A DNA stretch of 64,000 nucleotides from Paraniabella ginsengisoli (GCF_022513635.1 NZ_JAKWBL010000004.1:248001-312000), one strand, 5' to 3'; positions 1 to 9,218 are shown, numbered from the stretch's first letter. Translations and numbers: made by a program. The notes: generated by a model not told the origin, from the sequence alone.

Positions 1-30
1 AAACAACGTCTCATAGACTGAGCATCATTT

Positions 31-1201
31 TCATTTCAACACTTCTTCCAACTTGCTTTCCAGGAACCGCCGCGCAGCCCTTCTGCGATTATCTTTCCTT
101 GTGGATCAATAAGTACATTAAAAGGAATGCCTTCAAAACCATACAAACTTACAACCGGTGATTCCCAGAATTGAAGATCGCTTAATTGCGGCCAGTTCAA
201 CTGGTCGTCTTTAATGGCTTTCAGCCACGGCTCTTTCGCCTGATCTAAAGAAACGCCTACAACAGTGAAGTTTTTATTTTTAAATTTATTATATGCTTCA
301 ACAACATTCGGATTTTCTATGCGGCAGGGTTTACACCAGCTTGCCCAAAAATCGAGCAGTACATATTTGCCTTTAAAAGAACTTAAGGCAACAGGGTGTC
401 CGTTTACATCTGGAAGTGTAAATTCAGGAGCTGGCTTACCAACTAATCCGCCTTTACCAACATCATCTATTTGTGACTGAATATCTTTCTGTAAAGCGAC
501 CATTCCCGCATGTCCCGGATTTTTTTGATCACATCAGAAATAGTTGCGCTCACCTGCTCATTGCTTAAAGGCTCCAAACCCAATCCAGGATTGCTAGCTG
601 AAGACTGATAATAACCTAAAACGAACATTGTTAACGCCGGGTTGTCTGATTTTTTAATCTCGTCTAAAGTATATTTCTTTAAGGAACCAGAGCTTGCTGT
701 GTTTGCCTGTATCAATGGAGCAATTACCGAATCAGGCTTATTCAGTTTATGTAGGCTGTCAATTTTTGAGGCATCGACAAAAATTTGTTGAAGTTTTTCA
801 TTGAAAGCAAACAAAAAGTCCTTCATTTTTTGGCTGGCGGGCGACCCTTTCACTTCATATTTTTCAGGAAACTGGTTGTTTTCTTTATTCAACACCACAT
901 CTATTTCTACAGAAGACTTATCGTTGATGACAGAAGCTACCGGAGACATTTCTTGATCTATGCGAATACTATAAATAGCTGATTCTCCGGTTTCTGTTTC
1001 GATAGAAAAAGTACCGTCGCTATTCAATGCAGCAGAATCAACAATTACAGGACGCATTGTGCCAATTGGTACTTCTTCCAGGTAAACCATTTTACCTGTG
1101 GCATTGGCTATTTTTCCCGAAACTTTAAAAGCGTTTTCTTCACTGGTTTTACAGGAAAGAAGAAACAAGGTTGTTGCGGCTATGATGAATATTTGTTTCA
1201 T
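31..1201 (-). CDS. TlpA-family thiol:disulfide oxidoreductase lipoprotein (frameshifted)
   Basis: Periplasmic membrane-anchored thioredoxin-like protein. The start at 1201 gives a lipoprotein signal (MKQIFIIAATTLFLLSC, lipobox Cys). The first ~230 residues resemble the DUF4369-type N-terminal domain common in Bacteroidota TlpA proteins. The C-terminal part carries the thioredoxin fold with the redox motif WCKPC and a cis-Pro loop (GIPFNVLID). Two frame breaks are inferred. One is at a 7-T run near 519-525, where an eighth T would join ...DVIKK to NPGHAGMVAL. The other is near 67-72, after which the alternative frame ends FLESKLEEVLK at a stop at 31-33, the expected family ending. Members reduce disulfides in exported proteins, often supporting cytochrome c maturation. 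The substrate here is unknown. Confidence 0.85.
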
Positions 1202-1254
1202 ATTGTTGTAGTTCATTATCCATGGTCGATGGACCATTGTCTATTTTAGTTTTT

Positions 1255-2782
1255 CTAAAATAATTTCATTTGTTTTTTCGGATCGGCTTTACCCTTTGTA
1301 CGTTTCATTACCTCGCCTACGAATAAAGCCAATAACCCTTTTTACCTTTTTTATACGCAACAACTTTATCTGCTAATTGTTCCAAAACCGCATCTATCAC
1401 CGGCTCCAGCGCTGAGGAATCTGACTGTTGGATTAGGTTATTTTGCTCCGCAATTACGATCGGGTCTGCATCGGGATTTTGAAGAAGCAATGAAAAAGTT
1501 TAGTCGATGCTGCGGAAAAACTAAGCTTACCATCGTCCACACATTTTACCAGCGCCGCTATTTGCGATGGCTGCAAAGCAAAATCTGAAATAGGCTTAGC
1601 CTGGTCGTTCAGCCAGTTTTTTACTGGTCCTAACATCCAGTTGGCGACGGCTTTAGGCCGCCCCCGACCTTGGCCTCATCCGTCCGCTTAAGGCGGACAC
1701 CTTCTCCTGAAGGAGAAGGTGATTGGAAATCTATTTTATTTGGAAGAGGGGAGACGGAAACATCTCTTTTATTACCGCTTCAAAGTAATCAGCAGTTTCT
1801 TTTTCTTCTGTCAAAACCTGCGCATCGTATTCGGGTAACTGGTATTGCTCCTTATATATTTTGATGCGCTCCTCTGGTAACGCTGGTATGGATGATCGAA
1901 TTTCGTTGATAAATTCGTCTTTCAAATCAAAAGGTGTCAGATCAGGATCAGGAAAGTAACGATAGTCTTCTGCATCTTCCTTATCCCTTATTGCAAAAGT
2001 AGTTCCGTTGTTCGCGTCGAAACTGCGCGTTTGCTGGCGGATGGTTTCGCCGCTTTCAAGTATATTGATGAGGCGGTTTGCTTCAAAATCTATGGCTCGT
2101 TTTACATTGCGGATAGAGTTGAGGTTTTTAACTTCTACTCTTGTTCCCAGTTTTTCATCGCCTTTTTTCTTACAGAAATATTGGCGTCGCAACGCATGCT
2201 ACCTTCTTCCATATTACCATCGCAAACGCCTATATACCTAACTAATTTTCGCAGCTCGCTTACATAAGCAAATGCTTCATCGCTGCTGCGCAGATCGGGC
2301 TCAGTAACAATTTCGATAAGCGGCGTACCAGCGCGGTTATAATCTACAGCGGTGTTACTATCATTTACATCATGCAGGCTTTTGCCGGCATCTTCTTCCA
2401 TGTGAATACGATTCAGCCTTACATTTTTTTCACCTGCTTCTGTTTTTATAGCAACATATCCGTTTTTGCAAATCGGTGTTGTATGTTGAGAGATCTGATA
2501 TCCTTTTGGAAGATCGGGATAAAAATAGTTTTTGCGAGCGAAATAGTTTTTCTTTTCGATTTCGCAGTTGCAAGCCAATCCCATTTTGATGGCATGCCCA
2601 ATAGCTTGCCTGTTCATTTTGGGTAAACTGCCTGGGTGGGCCAAGGTAATTGGACTAACATGCGTGTTCGCATCAGCACCAAAAGCAATGCTGTCTCCAC
2701 AAAACAATTTGCTTTGTGTAAGTAATTGGGCATGTACTTCAAGCCCGATCACTATTTCGTATTGGTCGTTAACTGTACTCAT
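1255..2782 (-). CDS. gatB: Aspartyl/glutamyl-tRNA(Asn/Gln) amidotransferase subunit B (frameshifted)
   Basis: GatB is the kinase/transamidase subunit of GatCAB, which converts Glu-tRNA(Gln) and Asp-tRNA(Asn) to their amides in the cytoplasm. The start at 2782 opens with the diagnostic [13 protein letters not shown]. Further family blocks follow: [49 protein letters not shown], then the tail domain [15 protein letters not shown] and a YqeY-like C-terminus ending [16 protein letters not shown] at 1255. The gene is read in at least four pieces, with breaks near 2165, 1660-1735 and between 1255 and 1480. Corrected length is about 505 residues, slightly long because a palindromic element lies inside it (see 1657-1745). 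As an essential single-copy gene it is more likely mis-sequenced than dead. Confidence 0.9.
1657..1745. repeat. Palindromic repeat element inside gatB
   Basis: Two nested inverted repeats are visible on the plus strand: TCCGCTTAAGGCGGA around 1683-1697, and CACCTTCTCCTGAAGGAGAAGGTG with the tetraloop-like TGAA centre near 1699-1722. GC content is higher than in the flanks. Read on the gatB strand in the open frame it encodes [17 protein letters not shown] between the family blocks [10 protein letters not shown] and KAVANWML, where ordinary GatB has only a short linker. It resembles the elements in actE and alaS. Confidence 0.75.
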
Positions 2783-2815
2783 TTAAAGGTTGTAAAAATA
2801 AGCATCAAATTATGG

Positions 2816-2902
2816 TTTCTCACAGAAAGCACAGATTTACACAGAATTTTTCTGAATAAGTTTATAAATGTCTGTGCCTTTCTGTGTTTTCTGTGAGCAA
2901 AA
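2816..2902. repeat. Imperfect inverted repeat between gatB and the PDZ gene
   Basis: CTCACAGAAAGCACAGA (2820-2836) is matched on the other strand by CTGTGCCTTTCTGTG...CTGTGAG (2870-2898), giving long imperfect arms of about 30 nt. The element lies in the gatB promoter-side spacer and is followed directly by the terminator of the PDZ gene. I see no coding potential. It is probably a dispersed repeat. Confidence 0.6.
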
Positions 2903-2905
2903 ATT

Positions 2906-2936
2906 AAAAGCCGGCAGCAAATATGCCACCGGCTTT
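2906..2936 (-). terminator. Rho-independent terminator of the PDZ gene
   Basis: On the minus strand AAAGCCGG pairs with CCGGCTTT, with inner GCA/TGC pairs, and is followed by TTTTAATTTTT. It lies about 100 nt past the stop of the PDZ-protein gene and upstream of gatB. Confidence 0.8.
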
Positions 2937-3040
2937 CGAAATCCTAATCACAAACTTTTTAAAGAACACCTGAACAAACAGGCGCTTTACAACCTACAAA
3001 AACTATAATTAAACAATCAGAAAACTAATTTTGTTCACGC

Positions 3041-4042
3041 TTACAAATCTGCCGTTTTTATTTTTTTGCTGAAAAGAACGTTGATATCGTGAGATTTACC
3101 ATTGCGATCTACTTTCAGCTTTAAAGTTGAGCCTGCTTCTACAGTTCCTTTTTCTTCCAAAAGATCATCCGCGTTCTTTACTGCATTTCCATTTGCTTCT
3201 TTAATAATATCGCCTTCTTTCAAACCGGCCTTGTCTGCATCCGAGCCTTTTTCAAGCTCGATCACTTTTACACCAGTTCCGCTTTCAACATCCTGAATTT
3301 TGATGCCGAGTTTTGGACCATTTTCCATTGGATTTCCGTAACGGAAGTTGAAATTATTCCCCTATTTTCAAAATTTCTGGGGATGCGTGACATTAAATCT
3401 TCAAAATCAATATTGGGTGCAGCAAAATTCTCATTTCCATTGCCTCTGAAAGTGAAGGTATGCGGCGCACTCCATTTAGTAAGCTCCGCAGTTGTTGTTT
3501 GACTTTTCCCATCCCGTAAATAAACAATTGTAATTTTATCGCCAGGTTTTTTGTCTTTTAATGCCTGAGACAGCTCGTCTGGATTTTCTATCTTTTTGAA
3601 TCTACTTCAGTAATAATATCTCCTTCCTGCAAACCTGCTTTTTTGCGGCAGTTTCCTCATTTACATTCACCACTTTTGCTCCCTGCTCATTTTTTTCAGT
3701 AACTACACCCAACATTGCTTTATTGGGAGCCTGCATGATTCGAAAGTTACGGTTCAAAACATTTTCGTTATCCCCAAATCCTGCATCGGGAGACCAATTG
3801 AAAGTATTCAGGTCTTTAATTTTTAAACGCTTTACGGTAACATCACCGGCTTCGCCTTCCTGAACTGGTTTGCCATTTACAGTAATGTCATCGCCATCAA
3901 CTATTATATTCAGCTTTTCTGTGTCTGCACCTTTTTTAGTTATGATGATACGCTCTGCTTCTTGTTTATTTTTGTTTTCATCTTGTTGTGCCCATAATAA
4001 GCCAGGCAACACAACAGCAGTTAATAATAAAACCTTCTTCAT
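3041..4042 (-). CDS. Exported protein with two PDZ domains (frameshifted)
   Basis: The start at 4042 gives a Sec signal peptide (MKKVLLLTAVVLPGLLWAQ). After a low-complexity, charged stretch two PDZ-like modules are readable. The first begins around AMLGVVTEKNEQGAKVV, continues AGLQEGDIITEVDSKKI in a second frame, and includes a KPGDKITIVYLRDGK strand. The second is KLGIKIQDVESGTGVKV...AGLKEGDIIKEANG, ending at 3041. Three breaks each fit one missing base in a homopolymer (six T near 3640, five T near 3595, AA near 3350). No protease domain is present, so it is not a complete HtrA-type enzyme. It is probably a periplasmic peptide-binding or adaptor protein. A terminator lies just downstream. 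Confidence 0.75.
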
Positions 4043-4386
4043 TTTGTATTTTTTCTGTTAACGGATAAATTCAAATGAGCATCCATCTCATTTTTAAATA
4101 ATCAAACTACGTTGATTTTCGTATTTCAAAGATAGGACAAATCCAGAAATACGAAATGTTTCGGAAGTGTTAATCTTTGTCTGAACCATGCTTTATGGGA
4201 TTACAGATTATGAGGAAATCTGCTGAGTTTGAAAAATATTTGAAAAATGTAAAGGTGGGGAATATGCTTACAAATTTTTTGCGAATATATAGGTTGATCT
4301 ATGTTCTGCTGTTGAAGAGTGCGACGCAATTTCGATGCCATCTGTTGATTGCCGGGCTCATAAATATTTCAAAGGCGAAAAGTTTA
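4043..4386. other. Intergenic spacer with one dispersed repeat
   Basis: This non-coding spacer lies between the GH16 stop and the PDZ-gene start. It holds one reverse-oriented copy of the 18-base repeat core (TTGAAGAGTGCGACGCAA at 4312-4329) also found near 13.4, 17.8 and 31.4 kb. A CAAAGATA (minus-strand TATCTTTG) at 4127-4134 could be the -7 box for the PDZ gene. Nothing else is evident. Confidence 0.5.
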
Positions 4387-5163
4387 TTATTGATACACCC
4401 GCACATAATCGACTTCCATTGTTGCAGGAAAAATTTTGTCATCAACACCTTTTTGTCCGCCCCAGTTACCGCCCACGGCAATATTTAAAATAAGATACAT
4501 TTTGTTATCAAACGGCCAGCTATTATAATCAGCGTGTTCGTTAGCAAATGAGAAGTAGATCTTATTGTCAACCGAAATTTTAATAGAATCTTTTGTCCAA
4601 TCCAACCCATATACATGAAAAGCTGATGCGGCATCTGCGAGCAGCGTTTTGGCTGTTTTTTGAGTTCCAATTACATGGTTATACTGTTTGCAATGAATGG
4701 AGCCATGCACCCAACCAGGATCATACCCAACATATTCCATAATGTCAATTTCACCATCATCAGGCCATTGCTTCATATTTTCAGCAAGCATCCAAATGGC
4801 AGGCCAGGAGCCGGTTCCCGAGGGAAGTTTTGCCCGAACTTCAATTTTACCATACTGCCAGGTTGCTTTGCCTTTTGTTATAAGCTTTGTTGATGTGTAA
4901 CGATATCCAGACTTCTCTTCTTGCCTGGCGTGGATAAATAATTTTCCATTTTTTACCAGTACATTTTTTTCATTGCTGGTGTAATACTGCAATTCATTAT
5001 TGCCCCATCCGTTGTTATTGCCTATGTCATAAGCCCATTTAGAGCTATCCGGCTGCCCGGAATAGTTAAACTCATCGCTCCAAACCAACTTTCGATTTTG
5101 ACTTTGCGATGTGGCTGAAAAGGTGAGTAAAACAGCGGCTGTTAATGATAAGAATCGTTGCAT
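4387..5163 (-). CDS. Glycoside hydrolase family 16 beta-glucanase
   Basis: Exported endo-beta-glucanase (laminarinase or lichenase type), 258 residues and intact. It has an N-terminal signal peptide (MQRFLSLTAAVLLTFSATSQS), then the GH16 jelly-roll: LVWSDEFNYSGQPD near residue 25 and the catalytic signature DGEIDIMEYVG, where the first Glu is the nucleophile and the last Glu the acid/base. The WPAIWML and FHVYGLDWT strands are also typical. It ends MEVDYVRVYQ, the usual GH16 C-terminus, so there is no appended carbohydrate-binding module or sorting domain. It stands alone without susC/susD neighbours, so glucan specificity cannot be read from context. Confidence 0.92.
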   Translation of the reverse strand: MQRFLSLTAAVLLTFSATSQSQNRKLVWSDEFNYSGQPDSSKWAYDIGNNNGWGNNELQYYTSNEKNVLVKNGKLFIHARQEEKSGYRYTSTKLITKGKATWQYGKIEVRAKLPSGTGSWPAIWMLAENMKQWPDDGEIDIMEYVGYDPGWVHGSIHCKQYNHVIGTQKTAKTLLADAASAFHVYGLDWTKDSIKISVDNKIYFSFANEHADYNSWPFDNKMYLILNIAVGGNWGGQKGVDDKIFPATMEVDYVRVYQ

Positions 5164-5247
5164 ATAACATTCAATTTATAACAAGTTTTTAAATAATAAA
5201 GTTACAACACTTGTTTTTTGTGCATAGTACCACATTGCTAATTATTT

Positions 5248-5255
5248 TATCTTCG
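5248..5255 (+). promoter_or_regulatory. Candidate -7 box for the HAD gene, very close to ATG
   Basis: TATCTTCG differs by one base from the Bacteroidota -7 consensus TAnnTTTG and ends five bases before the ATG at 5261. A TTTG lies at 5217-5220, but the spacing is longer than usual. If real, the transcript would start at or next to the ATG. Confidence 0.4.
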
Positions 5256-5260
5256 CTGCC

Positions 5261-5881
5261 ATGATAAAAAATATACTTTTTGACTTTGGCGGTGTGTTTT
5301 ATAATCTTGACTTCAAAAAAACCTTTGAAGCATTTGAAAAGATGGGATTTTCTGATTTTGAAAATATGTTTTCACAGTATAATGCTGATTCCTTGTTTCA
5401 GGATCTGGAAACAGGTAAAATTACTCCCGCTGCATTTTATACGCGTATAAAAGAAATAGCACCAAAGGATGTTACAGATGAACAAATAAGAGATGCTTGG
5501 AATGCTTTATTACTGGGCTTCCGGGAATCGAGCCTCGATTATCTTTTGGAGCTTAAAAAAGAATACAACCTTTATTTATTGAGTAATACAAACCAGATAC
5601 ATTACGAATATTTTGCCAATCAATTATCGGAGCAAACAAAACATAAATTGCTGGAGTCATTTTTCATTAAAGCTTATTATTCACAAAACGTAGGATTAAG
5701 AAAGCCGGATATTGAAGTTTTTGAGTTTATACTGAAAGATGCAGGCATTAAACCTGAAGAAACTTTGTTTGTTGATGATTCATACACCAATTTTCCTAAT
5801 GCTGAAAAACTTGGCATGAAAATTCATTTACTTAAACCTGATGAACTAATTGAAAATATAGATTACAAAAGTTTTAATTAA
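5261..5881 (+). CDS. HAD-superfamily hydrolase (YihX-like subfamily IA)
   Basis: Cytoplasmic 206-residue phosphatase-type protein. Motif I is FDFGGVFYNLD, with the nucleophile Asp and Gly at the position of the second Asp, as in YihX/epoxide-hydrolase-like HADs. Motif II is LLSNTN, the Lys of motif III is in VGLRKPD, and motif IV is FVDDSYTN. A helical cap lies between residues ~15 and 90. Members dephosphorylate sugar phosphates or nucleotides, and the substrate cannot be told from sequence. It is followed 33 bases later by a TerC gene on the same strand, so the two may be co-transcribed. Confidence 0.85.
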   Translation: MIKNILFDFGGVFYNLDFKKTFEAFEKMGFSDFENMFSQYNADSLFQDLETGKITPAAFYTRIKEIAPKDVTDEQIRDAWNALLLGFRESSLDYLLELKKEYNLYLLSNTNQIHYEYFANQLSEQTKHKLLESFFIKAYYSQNVGLRKPDIEVFEFILKDAGIKPEETLFVDDSYTNFPNAEKLGMKIHLLKPDELIENIDYKSFN

Positions 5882-5914
5882 CGCTCTTTTAAAAAATATT
5901 AAACCCGACTAGCC

Positions 5915-6613
5915 ATGGCTGATGCTATAATACCCTTGTTAACTCTTATTGCACTTGAAGTTGTTTTAGGTATTGACAATATTATTTTTATTTCCATTTT
6001 AGCTGATAAATTGCCTGAAAACCAACGCAACAAACTCAGAATATGGGGAATTGGATTAGCAATGGTGATGCGTCTTGTTCTTTTAGCGATTATTTCATGG
6101 ATATTGAAATTAGACCAGGAATTATTTACGCTATTTGGCATGTCGTTTACAGGCAAGGAGCTGATTCTTATTGCAGGTGGTTTGTTCCTGCTATACAAAA
6201 GCACCAAAGAGATTTATCATAAAACAGAAGAGCCTGATCCTAATTCGCCAAAGAATGTAAAAGCCAGCAGTTTTCGTAAGTTATTGTCGGAAATAATTGT
6301 ACTTGACCTTGTGTTTTCCATCGACTCCATCATTACTGCTGTTGGCATGGTAAATGAACTGTGGATCATGTACACCGCTGTAGTCGTAACTGTAATTATT
6401 ATGCTGATTGCATCTAAACCAATCAGTAGTTTTATAAGCCGCCACCCCTCATTTAAAGTACTTGCTTTATGCTTTTTAATGTTAATAGGTTTTGCCTTAT
6501 TGGCCGAAGGTTTTGAAGTGAAGATACCTAAAGGCTATATTTACTTTGCGATGGGCTTTTCTTTCCTTGTGGATTTTATACAAATGAAAACAGTTGGAAA
6601 GACAAAAACATAA
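5915..6613 (+). CDS. TerC-family integral membrane protein
   Basis: A 232-residue membrane protein with about seven hydrophobic segments. It carries the two TerC signatures with conserved acidic residues in the membrane: LEVVLGIDNIIFISIL near the N-terminus and LDLVFSIDSIITAVG in the second half. The family is linked to tellurite resistance and, in studied members, to manganese export during metallation of exported proteins. The close spacing after the HAD gene suggests a two-gene unit. The sequence is intact. Assignment to TerC is firm, but the transported ion here is inference. Confidence 0.9.
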   Translation: MADAIIPLLTLIALEVVLGIDNIIFISILADKLPENQRNKLRIWGIGLAMVMRLVLLAIISWILKLDQELFTLFGMSFTGKELILIAGGLFLLYKSTKEIYHKTEEPDPNSPKNVKASSFRKLLSEIIVLDLVFSIDSIITAVGMVNELWIMYTAVVVTVIIMLIASKPISSFISRHPSFKVLALCFLMLIGFALLAEGFEVKIPKGYIYFAMGFSFLVDFIQMKTVGKTKT

Positions 6614-6725
6614 TTAATATACGTGATAAGTGAGTATTGATATTCTTGTCGCTAAATGGCTTGATTATTATTCTCAAAACGCTACGGCACATATCATATA
6701 AACACCGATATTGTTATAACTCCCG

Positions 6726-6983
6726 TTAAACTACAGGCAATAATAATTTTACTGTCCCTCGACTTTTTAAAAAAATTGCATAAAGTGTGTATAAAAAAAT
6801 GAGCGGCGTTGTTAACAATACCGGAATCGTTATCAACTCCCAAATAGCTCCGCCAACTATGCCAATATCAATGTAGTAATGAGCGCTCAGTAGCATAAAT
6901 GCAATCCACACCGTGCAAAATACTGCAGCAATTAATATTAATTTTTCGCTAATAGGTAGTTTTGTATTCATTGGCTTTTTCAT
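6726..6983 (-). CDS. Small hypothetical membrane protein
   Basis: An 85-residue protein of no recognised family with two to three hydrophobic segments (about residues 12-32, 37-48 and 52-72) and a basic N-terminus. The start may be 6983, or 6968 (MNTKLPISEK). The first choice leaves only four bases after the -7 box at 6988-6995, the second about 19. It lies between the convergent TerC gene and the oxidase operon terminator. It is real mainly because of the good promoter and amino-acid composition. No function can be assigned. Confidence 0.55.
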   Translation of the reverse strand: MKKPMNTKLPISEKLILIAAVFCTVWIAFMLLSAHYYIDIGIVGGAIWELITIPVLLTTPLIFLYTLYAIFLKSRGTVKLLLPVV

Positions 6984-6987
6984 ACCT

Positions 6988-7025
6988 CAAAGATATACAG
7001 AGCATAAACAGGCACTTTTGACAAA
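6988..7025 (-). promoter_or_regulatory. Candidate Bacteroidota promoter
   Basis: On the minus strand TATCTTTG (6995-6988) is a perfect TAnnTTTG -7 box four bases before the ATG at 6983. A TTTG lies at 7025-7022, with a spacer of 26, a little longer than usual. Confidence 0.45.
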
Positions 7026-7030
7026 TGTCA

Positions 7031-7068
7031 AAAAAACAAAACAGCCCCGAAAAATTTTAGGGGCTGTT
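7031..7068 (-). terminator. Terminator of the ACIII/oxidase operon
   Basis: On the minus strand AACAGCCCC and GGGGCTGTT form a perfect nine-base stem with an AT loop, followed by TTGTTTTTTTG. It lies 22 bases past the stop of the subunit IV gene and closes the long operon. Confidence 0.88.
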
Positions 7069-7089
7069 TAAAATAGTTTGTAATAAAAA

Positions 7090-7572
7090 TTAATGTCCTT
7101 CTCCCTTCGCAGGTTCTGCTGAAGGTGTGGCATGTGGAGCGGGCATTGTTGTTTCCTCGAAATGCTTGTCGTATTTATTACGTAAATCTTTGTAAGATTG
7201 TCCGTCAGCTAAGAACGCTATAATGAACCAGATGAATAAAGCTAATGGTACAACAATCGTCATCATAAAGTTGCGTATTTCATCACCCAAGTGCATAAAT
7301 ACAGAAACAATATAGTAAGCCTTGGCCAATGTAAGTATACAAACAATACCTTTCAAAAACAGCACTAAAAAGTAAGGAGGTTCTCCTTTGTGAAGAAAGT
7401 AAATGCCAAAGCCAATAGCCAACTCAATTATTGTAATAACTGACAATAATATAGTTGTCTTTTTCACGCGCTTTTTGAAAGTGGCATCGTCAGAATGATG
7501 ATGGTGAACCGTTACTTCCGGGTAAGCCGCAGAAGGAGAAATATCTTTTGTAGGATCGTAATGACTACTCAT
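7090..7572 (-). CDS. coxD: Cytochrome c oxidase subunit IV (caa3-type small subunit)
   Basis: A 160-residue small membrane subunit of the heme-copper oxidase. Its cytoplasmic His-rich N-terminus (VTVHHHHSDDATFKKR) is followed by three hydrophobic helices (about residues 38-60, 66-92 and 98-120), with the family stretch YYIVSVFMHLGDE in the second. It matches the COX4_pro/CtaF-like family used by Bacteroidota terminal oxidases. Last gene of the operon, followed directly by a terminator. It probably stabilises the CuB site or assembly and has no redox centre of its own. Gene symbols for this subunit vary between genomes. Confidence 0.85.
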   Translation of the reverse strand: MSSHYDPTKDISPSAAYPEVTVHHHHSDDATFKKRVKKTTILLSVITIIELAIGFGIYFLHKGEPPYFLVLFLKGIVCILTLAKAYYIVSVFMHLGDEIRNFMMTIVVPLALFIWFIIAFLADGQSYKDLRNKYDKHFEETTMPAPHATPSAEPAKGEGH

Positions 7573-7635
7573 AACCTTTATAAAATTCTAAATTCTAAAT
7601 ATTAAATTCTAAATGTTGCACTTTAGGCAACTTAC

Positions 7636-7666
7636 TCCCCTCTCCTTCGGAGAGGGTTGGTGAGGT
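7636..7666. repeat. Palindromic repeat abutting the coxC stop codon
   Basis: CCCCTCTCCTTCGGAGAGGG is a near-perfect palindrome. The element TTGGTGAGGT touches the TAG stop (complement of 7667-7669). It belongs to the family also seen at 10337, 15340 and 21135. Confidence 0.7.
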
Positions 7667-8548
7667 CTATATAAGATAAAAACACAAGAATACAAATACC
7701 CAAACCAAATCCACAAAGTGCCAGTATAAACCTGCTTTTTCGATCATCAGATAATGGCCTTTATTTTCAAACACGTTATTATTTGTCATCAATAACATCA
7801 CAATATTAATAATAACACCGCTGAATACGTGGAAACCGTGGAAGCCAGTAATTCCGTAGAAAAATCCACCAAAGGCAACAGGACCTGTTTCGCGCACATG
7901 TATTTCAGAATTACTTACTAACTGTACCAACTGATCTTTCGGCATTTGTAATAATTCTCCATGAGATGCCGCAGACAAATGATTCTCTGCAACCAAAGTT
8001 GCTAAAGTCTGGCTTGAAGAATGCTGCAATGCCGTTGTCAGTTCCGGCCCATGAATCAACTGTCCCCATGGGTTATGTCTGGTCGTCTGACTGATCAGTT
8101 CAATTTTTCCATCAATTAAAGTTGCATGTTCTGCTGTAAGAAGATGATGCCACTCTAAAGCCTGGCAACCCAGGAAAGCCAAACCTCCTACAATAGTCCA
8201 GATCAACCATTTCTGTACATCCGCTTTATTTCTGTTATGTCCCGCGTGTACAGCCAGCACCATTGTTACAGAACTGATGATCAGAATGAATGTCATGATA
8301 CTTACAAACACCAATGGCAGGTTCGCATGTCCCGCTCCTGGCAAAGCATTAAATACTACGTTTGGATCAGGCCAAAAATTTTGACTAAACCTTGTAGTAC
8401 CGTAAGAAATAAGGAACGCGCCAAAAGTGAAAGCATCGCTCATTAAAAAATACCACATCATCACTTTTCCGTACTCAATATTAAACGGACTTTTGCCCCC
8501 GCTCCACCATTTGGTACGATGTGTGTTTACTGTTGCTTCGTGTGCCAT
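7667..8548 (-). CDS. coxC: Cytochrome c oxidase subunit III
   Basis: Integral membrane subunit III of the terminal oxidase. The start is chosen at 8548 (MAHEATVN), three codons after another ATG. It shows the family blocks FLMSDAFTFGAFLISYG, GVIINIVMLL and a final HFVDLVWVFVFLCFYL helix. A hydrophilic insertion of about 70 residues (roughly residues 135-205) separates helices, making this copy longer than the shorter subunit III just upstream. Subunit III has no metal and supports proton uptake and stability of subunit I. The gene starts 15 bases after the preceding gene, so it is translationally linked. A palindromic element begins directly after its stop. Confidence 0.9.
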   Translation of the reverse strand: MAHEATVNTHRTKWWSGGKSPFNIEYGKVMMWYFLMSDAFTFGAFLISYGTTRFSQNFWPDPNVVFNALPGAGHANLPLVFVSIMTFILIISSVTMVLAVHAGHNRNKADVQKWLIWTIVGGLAFLGCQALEWHHLLTAEHATLIDGKIELISQTTRHNPWGQLIHGPELTTALQHSSSQTLATLVAENHLSAASHGELLQMPKDQLVQLVSNSEIHVRETGPVAFGGFFYGITGFHGFHVFSGVIINIVMLLMTNNNVFENKGHYLMIEKAGLYWHFVDLVWVFVFLCFYLI

Positions 8549-8563
8549 TCCTTTCAAAAAATT

Positions 8564-9133
8564 TTATCCAACAATTATAAAAAATATTAATAAATACAAC
8601 CACAAAAGGTCTACAAAATGCCAGTACATTCCCATTACTTCAACAGGAATGGCGCTGTATAATTTTATTTTCCCGGTCAATGATCGTATCACCATTACCG
8701 TAAGCGCCACCACGCCACCAATTACGTGCAACGCATGTAAACCAGCTATCGCGTAAAAAAACTGACCCGCTCCAGATGATCCTTTAAACCTAACATTCTG
8801 CTCCCATAGTTCACCAAATCCAAAAACCTGGCATATTACAAATGCAATACCTAATACAAACGTAACACCCATCAATGTTCTGTAGCGTTGCATTTCGCGG
8901 CTTTTAAAAGCTTTAATCGCCATTTGCATCGTCAGGCTGCTCGCTAATATAACTACTGTAGAAACCCAGAAAATCTGAGGTAACACAATCGTTCTCCAAC
9001 CGGTTAAATTGCTTTTTACAATAAACGCACTTGTAAGCCCGGCAAACATCATGATCATGCTGGCCATCGCCACCCACAAAGTAAATTTGTGCGGGTGCAA
9101 TCTTTTATGTTGCTCGTTACTCACTATGTCCAT
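8564..9133 (-). CDS. coxC: Cytochrome c oxidase subunit III (short paralogue)
   Basis: A 189-residue, five-helix subunit III-like protein. The ATG at 9133 (MDIVSNEQHKRLHPHKF) is preferred over an upstream one that would add 53 residues translated through a palindromic repeat. The signature GLHALHVIGGVVAL and the closing MYWHFVDLLWLYLLIFFIIV match heme-copper oxidase subunit III. Two adjacent subunit III genes between ctaB and subunit IV are common in Bacteroidota oxidase operons. One copy may correspond to the fused form of other phyla. Confidence 0.88.
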   Translation of the reverse strand: MDIVSNEQHKRLHPHKFTLWVAMASMIMMFAGLTSAFIVKSNLTGWRTIVLPQIFWVSTVVILASSLTMQMAIKAFKSREMQRYRTLMGVTFVLGIAFVICQVFGFGELWEQNVRFKGSSGAGQFFYAIAGLHALHVIGGVVALTVMVIRSLTGKIKLYSAIPVEVMGMYWHFVDLLWLYLLIFFIIVG

Positions 9134-9156
9134 CTTAATTTTATTTAGCCATCTGT

Positions 9157-9218
9157 GTGCTACTATCAGCGGTCTTCCGCCAGTTGGCGGACACTTCAAC
9201 TTTTGTACTTCTATCATC
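9157..9218. repeat. Dispersed repeat, family 2 (variant core)
   Basis: Starts GTGCTACTATCAGC and ends TTGTACTTCTATCATC like the copy at 17793-17847, but the middle is replaced by GGTCTTCCGCCAGTTGGCGG, itself an inverted repeat. It lies in the spacer between ctaB and coxC. Confidence 0.6.

Noticed and set aside
1670-1864. 64-codon plus-strand frame over the gatB repeat
   Set aside because: It is the reverse reading of the palindromic element plus antisense gatB. The minus-strand frame matches GatB on both sides.
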